From NCBI GenBank assembly GCA_902476665.1, contig CABSEO010000096.1, positions 1-7,140 on the forward strand: DNA of 7,140 bases, given 5' to 3'. This stretch comes from an uncultured Emergencia sp. Lineage in GTDB: Bacteria > Bacillota > Clostridia > Peptostreptococcales > Anaerovoracaceae. Shown piece by piece: positions 1 through 6,433 of the stretch (within the stretch, counting starts at the first letter, position 1; the number at the start of each line of letters is the position of its first letter). The notes below the pieces were generated by a model. The model saw only the letters and a program-made list of their open reading frames with translations, was not told the origin of the DNA and searched no databases. The position numbers and the translations under genes were made by a program.

Positions 1-52
1 AATCCTGCTGTTTTTTAGATGTCCGCAAATCACATTTCGCAGAATATTCCGC

Positions 53-81
53 TTTTCATTTTGTGTATAATATGATATAAT
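53..81 (+). promoter_or_regulatory. Predicted sigma-A promoter of argR-recN
   Basis: An extended -10 element TGATATAAT (73-81) lies 17 bases after a -35-like TTTTCA (53-58; four of six match TTGACA). A start near base 88 would give a leader of about 125 bases before argR. A second TATAAT at 66-71 could serve as an alternative -10. The same TGATATAAT string occurs in front of the hydrogenase operon. Bases 1-52 hold no gene I can support; the opening CTGCTG followed by six T could be the tail of a terminator of a gene outside the window, but its other arm is not visible. Confidence 0.65.
62..70 (-). promoter_or_regulatory. DnaA-box-like 9-mer inside the argR promoter
   Basis: TGTGTATAA is the reverse complement of TTATACACA, an exact match to the DnaA box TTATNCACA. 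It overlaps the upstream of the two possible -10 elements of argR. A single box in an AT-rich promoter may be chance, since GTGTATAAT is also what a -10 region looks like. I list it because three more exact matches lie at 6136-6310. Confidence 0.25.
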
Positions 82-96
82 GAATTTATAATTATG
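79..96 (+). promoter_or_regulatory. Possible ARG box (ArgR operator)
   Basis: TGAATTTATAATTA (81-94) resembles the ARG box TGAATWWWWATTCA: the left half and the AT core match, while the right half has two mismatches. It sits at the predicted transcription start, where a bound repressor would block initiation, and ArgR proteins commonly autoregulate. The position is attractive but the match is imperfect and the region is AT-rich. Confidence 0.3.
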
Positions 97-124
97 TGGA
101 CATTTATTTGCAGAATCCACATAA
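92..124 (+). repeat. Inverted repeat in the argR leader (9-bp arms)
   Basis: TTATGTGGA (92-100) and TCCACATAA (116-124) are perfect reverse complements separated by 15 bases. The repeat lies just after the predicted transcription start, so it could fold as an RNA hairpin or be a protein-binding site. No T tract follows it, so it is not a simple terminator. Confidence 0.6.
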
Positions 125-136
125 GCCTGTGATTCC

Positions 137-165
137 ATACTGTTTGCCAAATGGCTTAACAGTAT
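137..165 (+). repeat. Second hairpin in the argR leader
   Basis: ATACTGTT (137-144) pairs with AACAGTAT (158-165). Inside, GCC (146-148) pairs with GGC (153-155) around an AAAT loop, with a small 1x2 internal loop between the stems. It ends 35 bases before the argR ribosome binding site and has no T tract directly after it. Together with 92-124 it makes a structured leader. Confidence 0.6.
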
Positions 166-213
166 ATTCATACACGGGGTTTGGATTTTTTTGTAAAAAA
201 GGAGAAGAAGATT

Positions 214-681
214 ATGCGCTATTCAAGACAGAATAAAATCCTTGAACTTATCGCAAACAATGAAATCGAAACGCAGGACAAGCTGGCCGCTATGCTGAAG
301 GAAGAAGGCTTTGAAGTGACACAGGCCACGATTTCCAGAGATATCAAAGAACTGCAGCTTATTAAGGTACTGTCCGCCTCAGGAAAGTATAAATATGCTG
401 TCAGTGCACGTCAGGACGCTCCGATTTCTGACCGGTTCATTAAGATTTTCAGAGAAACAATCACATCTTTTGCTTCTGCACAGAATCTGATCGTAGTAAA
501 AACCCTGTCAGGATGCGGACCGGCAGCCGGCGAAGCCATTGACTGTATCGGCCTTCCTCATGTTGTCGGTTCTGTTGCCGGCGACAATACTCTGCTGATC
601 ATTATCGATAAGGAAGAGAATGTGGAAGAGATCCTCTCTATTTTTAATGATATGCTGATTATGAGGACCAGAGGACAATGA
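214..681 (+). CDS. argR: Arginine repressor ArgR
   Basis: Arginine-responsive transcription factor of the ArgR/AhrC family, cytoplasmic and usually hexameric, which represses arginine synthesis and can activate catabolism. The ATG at 214 is chosen over an in-frame TTG at 181 because AGGAG (200-204) sits nine bases before it; the resulting 155 residues is normal for the family. Residues 1-70 form the winged helix-turn-helix with the recognition-helix motif TQATISRDIKEL (36-47). Residues 75-155 form the arginine-binding and oligomerisation domain, with TLSGCGPAAGEAID (97-110) and VAGDNT (121-126). Most relatives have GDDT there, whose aspartates contact arginine; here the second is asparagine. 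The gene overlaps recN by four bases (ATGA), so the two are probably coupled in translation. Clostridia can carry several ArgR paralogues, so the exact regulon is uncertain. Confidence 0.95.
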   Translation: MRYSRQNKILELIANNEIETQDKLAAMLKEEGFEVTQATISRDIKELQLIKVLSASGKYKYAVSARQDAPISDRFIKIFRETITSFASAQNLIVVKTLSGCGPAAGEAIDCIGLPHVVGSVAGDNTLLIIIDKEENVEEILSIFNDMLIMRTRGQ

Positions 682-2303
682 TTCACCACATCAGTATCCA
701 GAATTTTGCAATCATAGAAAATACAGAAATCGACTTTGAAGACGGCCTGAATATTATCACGGGTGAAACAGGCAGCGGAAAGTCTATTGTAATAGAAGCC
801 ATTAGCCTTGCTCTGGGGAGCAGGGCTGATTCTGCTTTTGTCCGTCACGGTGCTTCCAAGGCCATTGTTCAGCTGGCTGGGGATCTGAACGGTGAAGAGA
901 TCGTCATAACCAGAGAAGTCTCCTCCACCGGAAAGAACCTGTGCAGACTTAATGGACAGCTGGTGACATTAGGCCAGCTTTCGGAAACCTGCCGCAAACT
1001 GGCTGATATTCACGGTCAGTATGATAACCAGTCACTTCTCAACCCTGATAATCATCTGCAGCTTGTAGATGATTTCGACAGACAGTCCGTGGCTCCTGCC
1101 AAAGAGGCTTTTGACTCAGCCTATCAGCAGTATCAGGATGTAAAAGCCAGACTTTCAAATCTCCTTACAAAGGAGCGAGACAACAGAAAAAAACTGGACT
1201 TTTACCGTTTTGAGCAAAATGAAATTGAAAAGGCTGCTCTTAAGTGCGGCGAAGATGATGAACTCTCTCAGCGGGTTAACCTGCTGCAGAACAGCGAAAA
1301 AATCTTTGCTTCCATTGAAACCGCTTATCGGCTGCTCAACGAAGATGAAACAAATGCCATGTCCTGTCTGGGATCTGGACTGCATGCTCTGCAGCAGATA
1401 GCTTCCTACTCTGACAGAATTCAGACCATATCGGAGGAATTTGCAGATCTCTACTACAGACTGGAAGATGTGTCCTCTTCTCTTCGGGAGATCAGAGACA
1501 GTATCACCTTTACACCCGACGAACTGGATCAGGCTATCGCAAGGCTCAGTGTGATTGACAATCTGAAAAAGAAATACGGCAGTTCCATCGAAGAGATTCT
1601 TTCCTATTATGACAGAATCTCAGAAGAGCTGAATCAGATAGAAAACTTTGATCAGGTAAAGACAGCTCTGGAAAAAGAAGCTGAAGAGGCATTTACAGTT
1701 CTTTCCGAAAAATCACGACAGCTTTCGCAAATCAGAAAAGCCGTTGCCGCAAAACTGGAACAGGCTATCTCCCGCGAGCTTCATGATTTGAACTTCCAGA
1801 ACGCATCTCTTTCCATCGCCTTTACCCCGCTGAAAGACATCGGGCCGAACGGTGCAGACAATGTGGAGATCCTGCTTTCTGCAAACAGAGGTGAACCTCT
1901 GAAGCCCCTCGTAAAAGTTGCATCCGGCGGTGAGATTTCCAGAATTATGCTTGCAATCAAAAATATTACCGGAACCTTTGACAGTATTCCAACCATGATC
2001 TTTGATGAAATCGACACAGGTATCAGCGGAATCACTGCCAGTGTCGTAGGACGAAAACTTCACCAGATATCTAAGAATCATCAGATCATCTGCATCACTC
2101 ATCTTCCGCAGATTGCCGCTGCAGGCGATGTGCATTACCGGATCTGCAAGGAAGAAACAGACGACAGAACTTTCACAACCGTTCAGCAGCTTTCTCAAGA
2201 GCAGACTATAGATGAAATCGCAAGACTTCTTGGAGGAGAAAATATAACAGAAACTACCAGACAGAGTGCCCGTGAGCTGATTGAGGCATCTGCCGGACAC
2301 TGA
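678..2303 (+). CDS. recN: DNA repair protein RecN
   Basis: SMC-like ATPase recruited early to double-strand breaks, where it promotes end cohesion and RecA-dependent repair; it acts on the nucleoid. At 541 residues it is of normal family length (about 550). The N-terminal half-ATPase has Walker A GETGSGKS (29-36). The middle, about 150-370, is helical and rich in charged and Gln/Leu residues, as expected for the short coiled coil. The C-terminal half-ATPase has the ABC signature VASGGE (414-419), Walker B MIFDE (440-444) followed by the D-loop region, and the H-loop ITHLPQIAA with His475. The start codon lies inside the argR stop (ATGA), with only a weak AGAGGA before it, which fits translational coupling. 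argR/ahrC-recN is a conserved Firmicute order. Nothing is truncated or unusual. Confidence 0.97.
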   Translation: MIHHISIQNFAIIENTEIDFEDGLNIITGETGSGKSIVIEAISLALGSRADSAFVRHGASKAIVQLAGDLNGEEIVITREVSSTGKNLCRLNGQLVTLGQLSETCRKLADIHGQYDNQSLLNPDNHLQLVDDFDRQSVAPAKEAFDSAYQQYQDVKARLSNLLTKERDNRKKLDFYRFEQNEIEKAALKCGEDDELSQRVNLLQNSEKIFASIETAYRLLNEDETNAMSCLGSGLHALQQIASYSDRIQTISEEFADLYYRLEDVSSSLREIRDSITFTPDELDQAIARLSVIDNLKKKYGSSIEEILSYYDRISEELNQIENFDQVKTALEKEAEEAFTVLSEKSRQLSQIRKAVAAKLEQAISRELHDLNFQNASLSIAFTPLKDIGPNGADNVEILLSANRGEPLKPLVKVASGGEISRIMLAIKNITGTFDSIPTMIFDEIDTGISGITASVVGRKLHQISKNHQIICITHLPQIAAAGDVHYRICKEETDDRTFTTVQQLSQEQTIDEIARLLGGENITETTRQSARELIEASAGH

Positions 2304-2314
2304 AAATAACAGTA

Positions 2315-2365
2315 GGGAGCCCAGTGCTTTACGATTCTTTAATCGTTCTGCAGGGCTCCCTTTTT
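2315..2365 (+). terminator. Rho-independent terminator after recN
   Basis: GGGAGCCC (2315-2322) pairs with GGGCTCCC (2353-2360), followed by five T (2361-2365). TGC (2325-2327) with GCA (2350-2352), and ACGATT (2331-2336) with AATCGT (2341-2346) around a CTTT loop, extend the stem in steps. It begins 12 bases after the recN stop. Read on the other strand it lies about 11 bases past the hydrogenase stop, but the sequence after the stem there is poor in T, so termination of that operon is at best weak. Confidence 0.9.
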
Positions 2366-2375
2366 CAGCTTTCAA

Positions 2376-4109
2376 TTACAGGTTCATATCCAGATCCCAT
2401 TCTTTCAGACTGGTATGCAGCAGTTCATGAGCTTTATGGGAATTGGGCTCTCCCAGATACTCCTGGTAGGTCAGCTGCACAGCCGAGTTTTCATGAGAAA
2501 ATCTCAAATCAGAGAACTGATCCAGGCCATAGAGTATTTCACTTCTCGCCTGTGCAAATTCACATCCGTCTTTGACAGGCTGACCACCGCCGCCGACACA
2601 TCCTCCGGGGCAGGCCATGACTTCTACAAAATCATATTCCACCTGGCCGCGGCGAAGTGCTTCCATCAGCTTTCTGGTGTTTCCAAGACCGCTGACCACA
2701 GCCACCCTGACCATCAGTCCCTTGATTCCGAACGTAGCCTCTTTCCAGCCGCCCATCCCTCTGACACTTTTAAAACTGTCCGGCTCCGGGTTTTCTCCGG
2801 TAATCAGGAAATACGCACTGCGAAGAGCCGCTTCCATCACTCCACCCGTTGCACCGAAAATAACACCTGCTCCGGAACCTTCTCCGAAAATCTCATCAAA
2901 CTTTTCTTCTTTCAAGTCATGAGGCTGAATATTGTCCGCACGAATCAACCGATCCAGTTCTCGGGTAGTCAGAACCAGATCTACATCTTTTCCATGACCG
3001 GAATCGTCGACTTGAGGAACACTTCTCTCATATTTCTTTGAAAGACATGGCATAATTGATACAGAGAAAACCCTGTCCGGATCAATCCCCAGTTTCTGAG
3101 CAATATAAGTTTTCGACATGGCACCGAACATCTGCTGTGGCGATTTTGCCGTAGAAAGATTTTTGACAAACTCCGGGTACTGTGTCTTCACAAATCTGAC
3201 CCAGCCTGGACAGCAGGAAGTAAACATAGGCCAGCTGTAATCCTTCTTGTGACTGAAACGTTCAACAAACTCACTGCCTTCTTCCATGATGGTCAGATCT
3301 GCCGTATATACTGTATCAAAGATATAATCAAATCCTATACGCCTGAGTGCACTGACCAGCTTGCCGGTGGTGGACTCAGTCTTGGCAATTCCGATCCCTT
3401 CTCCCCAGGCCGTACGAATTGCCGGAGCAATCTGAACCATGGTAATCTTATCCGGATCGGCAAGAGCATCCCGAAGCAGATGCAGATCATCCCTTTCTCT
3501 CAAAGCGCCCACAGGGCAGTGAGTTATGCACTGCCCGCACAAAGCACAATCTGATTCTGTCAGCTTCCTGTTCTTGGATACACCTACCGATGCCCTGAAT
3601 CCTGAGCCATTGACATCCCAGATCTGCAGCCCCTGCACCTTGTCACAGATCTGCACGCATCGCATACATTTTACGCACTTAGAGGCTTCCCGAATCAGCG
3701 GCAGCTCAAAATTCCACCGGTTCTTTTCATGAATATCATCATAAGGCTGTTCAATAATGCCCAAATCGTTTGCAATTCTCTGCAGAGTGCAGTTTCCACT
3801 CTTTACACACTGTACACATTTACAATCGTGATCAGAAAGAATCAGCTCTACGTTGATTCTTCTTACTTCTCTAACCCTCGGGCTGTTGGTGAAAATCTCA
3901 ATGCCTTCTTCTACTTCTGTATTGCAGGCAGTAATCAGTTTATCCATACCTGCCTTTTCAACAAGACATACTCTGCATGCTCCGATCTCGTTAATATCTT
4001 TCAGGTAACAGATATGGGGAATCTTAATACCGACTTCTGCTGCTGCCTCCATTATCGTAGTACCGGCGGGAACCGCTATATTCTGTCCGTCTATTTTCAA
4101 ATTTACCAT
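2376..4109 (-). CDS. hydA: [FeFe] hydrogenase, catalytic subunit (CpI-like, group A)
   Basis: Catalyses reversible 2H+ + 2e- to H2, in the cytoplasm. Its 577 residues have the full Clostridium pasteurianum CpI layout. A [2Fe-2S] ferredoxin domain has C34, C45, C48, C62. A His/Cys cluster has H94, C98, C101, C107. Two [4Fe-4S] clusters have C145, C148, C151, C155 and C188, C191, C194, C198. The H-cluster domain carries TSCCPGW (297-303), MPCLSKKYE (353-361) and EVMACPGGC (496-504). H-cluster ligands are C300, C355, C500, C504; the proton-relay residues C299, E280, S319 and E283 and the cofactor-contacting K358 are present. It overlaps the upstream flavoprotein gene by seven bases, and its AGGAGG (4127-4122) lies within that gene, so the two should be co-translated and form one enzyme. 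The context suggests electron exchange with NAD(P)H. Maturases are not in the window. Confidence 0.96.
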   Translation of the reverse strand: MVNLKIDGQNIAVPAGTTIMEAAAEVGIKIPHICYLKDINEIGACRVCLVEKAGMDKLITACNTEVEEGIEIFTNSPRVREVRRINVELILSDHDCKCVQCVKSGNCTLQRIANDLGIIEQPYDDIHEKNRWNFELPLIREASKCVKCMRCVQICDKVQGLQIWDVNGSGFRASVGVSKNRKLTESDCALCGQCITHCPVGALRERDDLHLLRDALADPDKITMVQIAPAIRTAWGEGIGIAKTESTTGKLVSALRRIGFDYIFDTVYTADLTIMEEGSEFVERFSHKKDYSWPMFTSCCPGWVRFVKTQYPEFVKNLSTAKSPQQMFGAMSKTYIAQKLGIDPDRVFSVSIMPCLSKKYERSVPQVDDSGHGKDVDLVLTTRELDRLIRADNIQPHDLKEEKFDEIFGEGSGAGVIFGATGGVMEAALRSAYFLITGENPEPDSFKSVRGMGGWKEATFGIKGLMVRVAVVSGLGNTRKLMEALRRGQVEYDFVEVMACPGGCVGGGGQPVKDGCEFAQARSEILYGLDQFSDLRFSHENSAVQLTYQEYLGEPNSHKAHELLHTSLKEWDLDMNL

Positions 4110-5956
4110 CTTTCTATCCTGCCTCCTCTAAAAGAACCATATCCACACTGATCACAGCGCAGACATCTGGAACATTCCGAAAGAGATTCCTCTCTTGTCA
4201 TCGGAAGCTCCACCGCACCGAAATCGCCACCGCGCTCTGATGCATAACGTTCTTTCATTTCCACTCTGCCCTTTGCTTTCTTGTCCTGCAAAATCGGCGC
4301 CGGAATATCCACATCTACTGTAATTTCGTGATGATATCCCAGATATGTATCGATATTGGCAGCAGCAACCTTCCCGGCTGCAATGGCATTGATAACAGTA
4401 GAAGGTCCTGTGACACAGTCGCCCCCAGCATAAATCCCCTGCACTTTATCTACCACATTCGATCTCTTTGCTTTGATATTTCCTTTAAATACCGGAACGC
4501 CATACTGTTCAAAGAAAGTAAAGTCAGTAGCCTGACCAATGGCAGAAATCACAATATCGCAACGCATTTTCTCCTTAGGCAGATCAGCAGCAAGTGGTCT
4601 CGGTCTGCCGGATCCGTCCGCTTCTCCGGCAATCTGCGGCTGAACATAAAGCCCTTTGACATGTCCGGTTTTATCTACGATAATTTCAGAAGGCGCTTTC
4701 AGTTCCATCAGCTGAACTCCCTCTGCAATTGCTCCGCCGATTTCATCAGGCAGCGCAGTCATATCGTCTCTTCTTCTTCTATACACGATACATACTTCAC
4801 TGGCTCCCAGACGTTTTGCAGTTCTGGCTACATCCATCGCAACATTTCCACCGCCGATGACTACCACAGATTTTCCGTTAAAATCAGGCATATCATCATC
4901 ACCGATGCCTCTGAGCATTTCTACTGCAGAAATAACACCTTTGGCAAATTCGCCCGGAATGCCCAGATTTTTAAAGTTATGTGAACCAATGGATAGGTAC
5001 ATTGCATCATACTTTTCTTTAATCTCCGCAATGGCAGATTCAGAAGCTATATCAAAGTCAGTCTGAAATTCAACACCGGTAGATGCAATTGCATCAATAT
5101 CCCACTGCAGCCTTTCTCGCGGAAGCCTGTAGCTCGGAATTCCGTAACGAAGCATTCCTCCCAGCTGGGCACGCTTTTCAAATACGGTAACATCATGTCC
5201 CATAATAGACAGAAAATAGGCTGCTGAAAGTCCGGAAGGCCCTCCTCCGATAACCGCAACCTTCTTTCCTGTCCGATCCATTCTTTCAGGTACCGGCACT
5301 GTTTCTGAACAGTTATCGACTGCAAAGCGCTTGATTCCCCGAATATTGACCGGTGCATCGATGATGTTTCTCCGGCACTTCACTTCGCAAGGATGTTCAC
5401 AGATTAAAGCGCAAACCGTCGGAAACGGATTGTCTTTTCTAATCAGTCTGACTGCATCATCATATCTGCCTGCATAAACAAGAGCCATATAGCCCGGTAC
5501 ATCAACCCCTGCCGGACAGGCTCCTCTGCACGGTACCGATTCTCTATGGTAGATTACATTGTCTGCACAGGCGTGATTCAGAATATGGGACTCATAATCT
5601 TCTCTGAAACCTTTCAGACCACGCAGAACCATGGCAGCAGCCTCTTCTCCGATTGCACAGTCTGACGAAATTCTGATGGCTTTTGCAGTTCTCTCCAGCT
5701 TATCCAGAATTTTCAAATCCACAGTTTTATCAATAGACAGAATCTCTTCCAGCATATTCTGCAGCTGTCCGAGACCCACCCTGCACGGCACACATTTGCC
5801 GCAGCTCTGGGCATGGCACATTTTCAGAAAAGCAGAGGCCATATCTACAGGACACTGTCCTGCCGGACTGGAAACAATTCGCCGTTCCAGATCCTTATAA
5901 AGACCTTCTACCGCTATCTGCGCACTGTCTCTGGACTTCATGTAAAGTCTCTCCAT
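4103..5956 (-). CDS. NuoF C-terminal/GltD-like fusion flavoprotein, electron-transfer partner of the hydrogenase
   Basis: Predicted NAD(P)H-linked FAD/Fe-S subunit feeding or draining the hydrogenase encoded next to it. Numbering is from the ATG at 5956 (617 residues). Residues 1-120 resemble only the C-terminal Fe-S part of NuoF/HydB: SCGKCVPCRVG (C52, C55, C58) plus C100 for one [4Fe-4S]; the FMN-binding part is absent. Residues 125-540 are GltD/NfnL-like: C143 and C147, then a C-x3-C-x3-C-x3-C run (182, 186, 190, 194), an FAD site GGGPSG (237-242), a second dinucleotide site GGGNVA (368-373) followed by YRRRR (392-396), which may favour NADPH, and AGGD (510-513) closing the FAD site. The end carries C-x2-C-x2-C-x2-C (595, 598, 601, 604). 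Annotation pipelines may call it glutamate synthase small subunit, but no large subunit is nearby. A FAD-dependent role is secure; the partner and any electron bifurcation are inference. Confidence 0.9.
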   Translation of the reverse strand: MERLYMKSRDSAQIAVEGLYKDLERRIVSSPAGQCPVDMASAFLKMCHAQSCGKCVPCRVGLGQLQNMLEEILSIDKTVDLKILDKLERTAKAIRISSDCAIGEEAAAMVLRGLKGFREDYESHILNHACADNVIYHRESVPCRGACPAGVDVPGYMALVYAGRYDDAVRLIRKDNPFPTVCALICEHPCEVKCRRNIIDAPVNIRGIKRFAVDNCSETVPVPERMDRTGKKVAVIGGGPSGLSAAYFLSIMGHDVTVFEKRAQLGGMLRYGIPSYRLPRERLQWDIDAIASTGVEFQTDFDIASESAIAEIKEKYDAMYLSIGSHNFKNLGIPGEFAKGVISAVEMLRGIGDDDMPDFNGKSVVVIGGGNVAMDVARTAKRLGASEVCIVYRRRRDDMTALPDEIGGAIAEGVQLMELKAPSEIIVDKTGHVKGLYVQPQIAGEADGSGRPRPLAADLPKEKMRCDIVISAIGQATDFTFFEQYGVPVFKGNIKAKRSNVVDKVQGIYAGGDCVTGPSTVINAIAAGKVAAANIDTYLGYHHEITVDVDIPAPILQDKKAKGRVEMKERYASERGGDFGAVELPMTREESLSECSRCLRCDQCGYGSFRGGRIERW

Positions 5957-5961
5957 TTTAT

Positions 5962-5966
5962 CCTCC
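5962..5966 (-). promoter_or_regulatory. Ribosome binding site that sets the flavoprotein start
   Basis: GGAGG lies five bases before the ATG at 5956. The frame stays open to a TTG at 5968, but that codon overlaps this ribosome binding site and has no good site of its own, so the ATG is preferred. Another in-frame ATG at 5941 has GGAG nine bases before it and would shorten the protein by five residues; it cannot be excluded. Confidence 0.75.
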
Positions 5967-6016
5967 AATCTTTAGTCGTCTCTCAACCACAACAACTGAG
6001 ATTTTATTAGAGCTAT

Positions 6017-6025
6017 ATTATATCA
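6017..6025 (-). promoter_or_regulatory. Proximal promoter of the hydrogenase operon (extended -10)
   Basis: On the - strand TGATATAAT (6025-6017) is a perfect extended -10. The hexamer 17 bases upstream (GGGTAT, 6045-6040) is a poor -35, which extended -10 promoters tolerate. Transcription would start near 6010, giving a leader of about 55 bases before the ATG at 5956. The element is identical to the argR extended -10. Confidence 0.65.
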
Positions 6026-6178
6026 TATTTTCAGCGTAAATACCCTCGAAAAGATTTGCAAAACAGGAAAATTTCAGAAATATATTTTTTTATTCCAGTT
6101 TGTTTCTGTCTTTTTTCTTTATCACTGTAAAGTGATTATCCACAGCGTTTATTTGGCTAAAAATGCACCTGTCCGGGC

Positions 6179-6207
6179 ATTATACACAATTATTTCCAAA
6201 TTGTATA
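6179..6207 (-). promoter_or_regulatory. Possible distal promoter toward the hydrogenase operon
   Basis: On the - strand TATAAT (6184-6179) lies 17 bases after TATACA (6207-6202; four of six match TTGACA). A start near 6172 would give a leader of about 215 bases and run through the proximal promoter. A DnaA-box match overlaps the -10, and the palindrome 6198-6213 overlaps the -35, so a bound protein could block it. A further weak candidate upstream is TTGACA (6293-6288), 17 bases, then AATTAT (6270-6265). Confidence 0.4.
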
Positions 6208-6213
6208 CAATTT
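6198..6213. promoter_or_regulatory. Perfect 16-bp palindrome, candidate operator 1
   Basis: AAATTGTATACAATTT reads the same on both strands. Its core, TTGTATACAA, resembles operators of GntR-type regulators, but no regulator gene is present to link it to. It overlaps the -35 of the possible distal hydrogenase promoter. Confidence 0.45.
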
Positions 6214-6220
6214 TATCCTC

Positions 6221-6236
6221 TTTTCCATATGGAAAA
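6221..6236. promoter_or_regulatory. Perfect 16-bp palindrome, candidate operator 2
   Basis: TTTTCCATATGGAAAA is a perfect palindrome of unrelated sequence, centred 23 bp (about two helical turns) from the palindrome at 6198-6213. The regulator is unknown. Confidence 0.45.
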
Positions 6237-6395
6237 CTTTTATGGCCGTATCCCAGCAAATTCAATAATTTCACGCTTTCTTACTTTTGTCAACAAGGAA
6301 GTTATCCACATATTTTCAGCAGGTTTTGCATGCAGTGGTAAAACTGAGGAAAAGGTAAAAAAGACGAGGCACAAATGGAAACAATCTGAAATATA

Positions 6396-6421
6396 TGTCA
6401 ACACAGGCCGACTGGTTGACA
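6396..6421. repeat. Inverted repeat TGTCAAC-N12-GTTGACA
   Basis: The seven-base arms at 6396-6402 and 6415-6421 are perfect reverse complements. A third copy, TGTCAAC, lies at 6288-6294. Each contains TTGACA on one strand, so they may be -35 elements, but convincing -10 partners at the right spacing are missing for the two arms here. Confidence 0.4.
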
Positions 6422-6433
6422 AACGGAGCAGAC

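Larger units (their letters stand above)
6136..6310 (+). promoter_or_regulatory. Cluster of three DnaA-box matches
   Basis: TTATCCACA occurs at 6136-6144 and 6302-6310, and TTATACACA at 6180-6188, all on the + strand. All three match TTATNCACA exactly, and two are the strongest form. Random expectation is well below one such site for the whole window on both strands. No dnaA, dnaN or rpmH is nearby, so this is not a typical Firmicute oriC; a DnaA-titrating or DnaA-regulated site, as known for B. subtilis box clusters, is a better guess. Binding is not shown. Confidence 0.45.

Noticed and set aside
1713..2375. A 220-codon open frame on -, opposite recN
   Set aside because: Shadow of recN; the + strand encodes the conserved signature, Walker B and H-loop.
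2415..3041. A 208-codon open frame on +, opposite the hydrogenase gene
   Set aside because: Antisense shadow of hydA: the - strand frame there encodes conserved H-cluster motifs, and the + frame has no recognisable domain.
4103..5956. Reading the flavoprotein as a true glutamate synthase small subunit (GltD)
   Set aside because: It has an added NuoF-like Fe-S domain, no GltB is present, and it overlaps a hydrogenase gene.
5971..6060. A Rex (redox) operator in the hydrogenase leader
   Set aside because: No TTGTTAA-N4-TTAACAA-like symmetric site; only scattered TTGTTG strings.
6024..6320. 12-base direct repeat CATATTTTCAGC at 6024-6035 and 6309-6320 as possible attachment sites or element ends
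   Set aside because: Too short and AT-rich, nothing mobile lies between the copies, and flanking bases differ.
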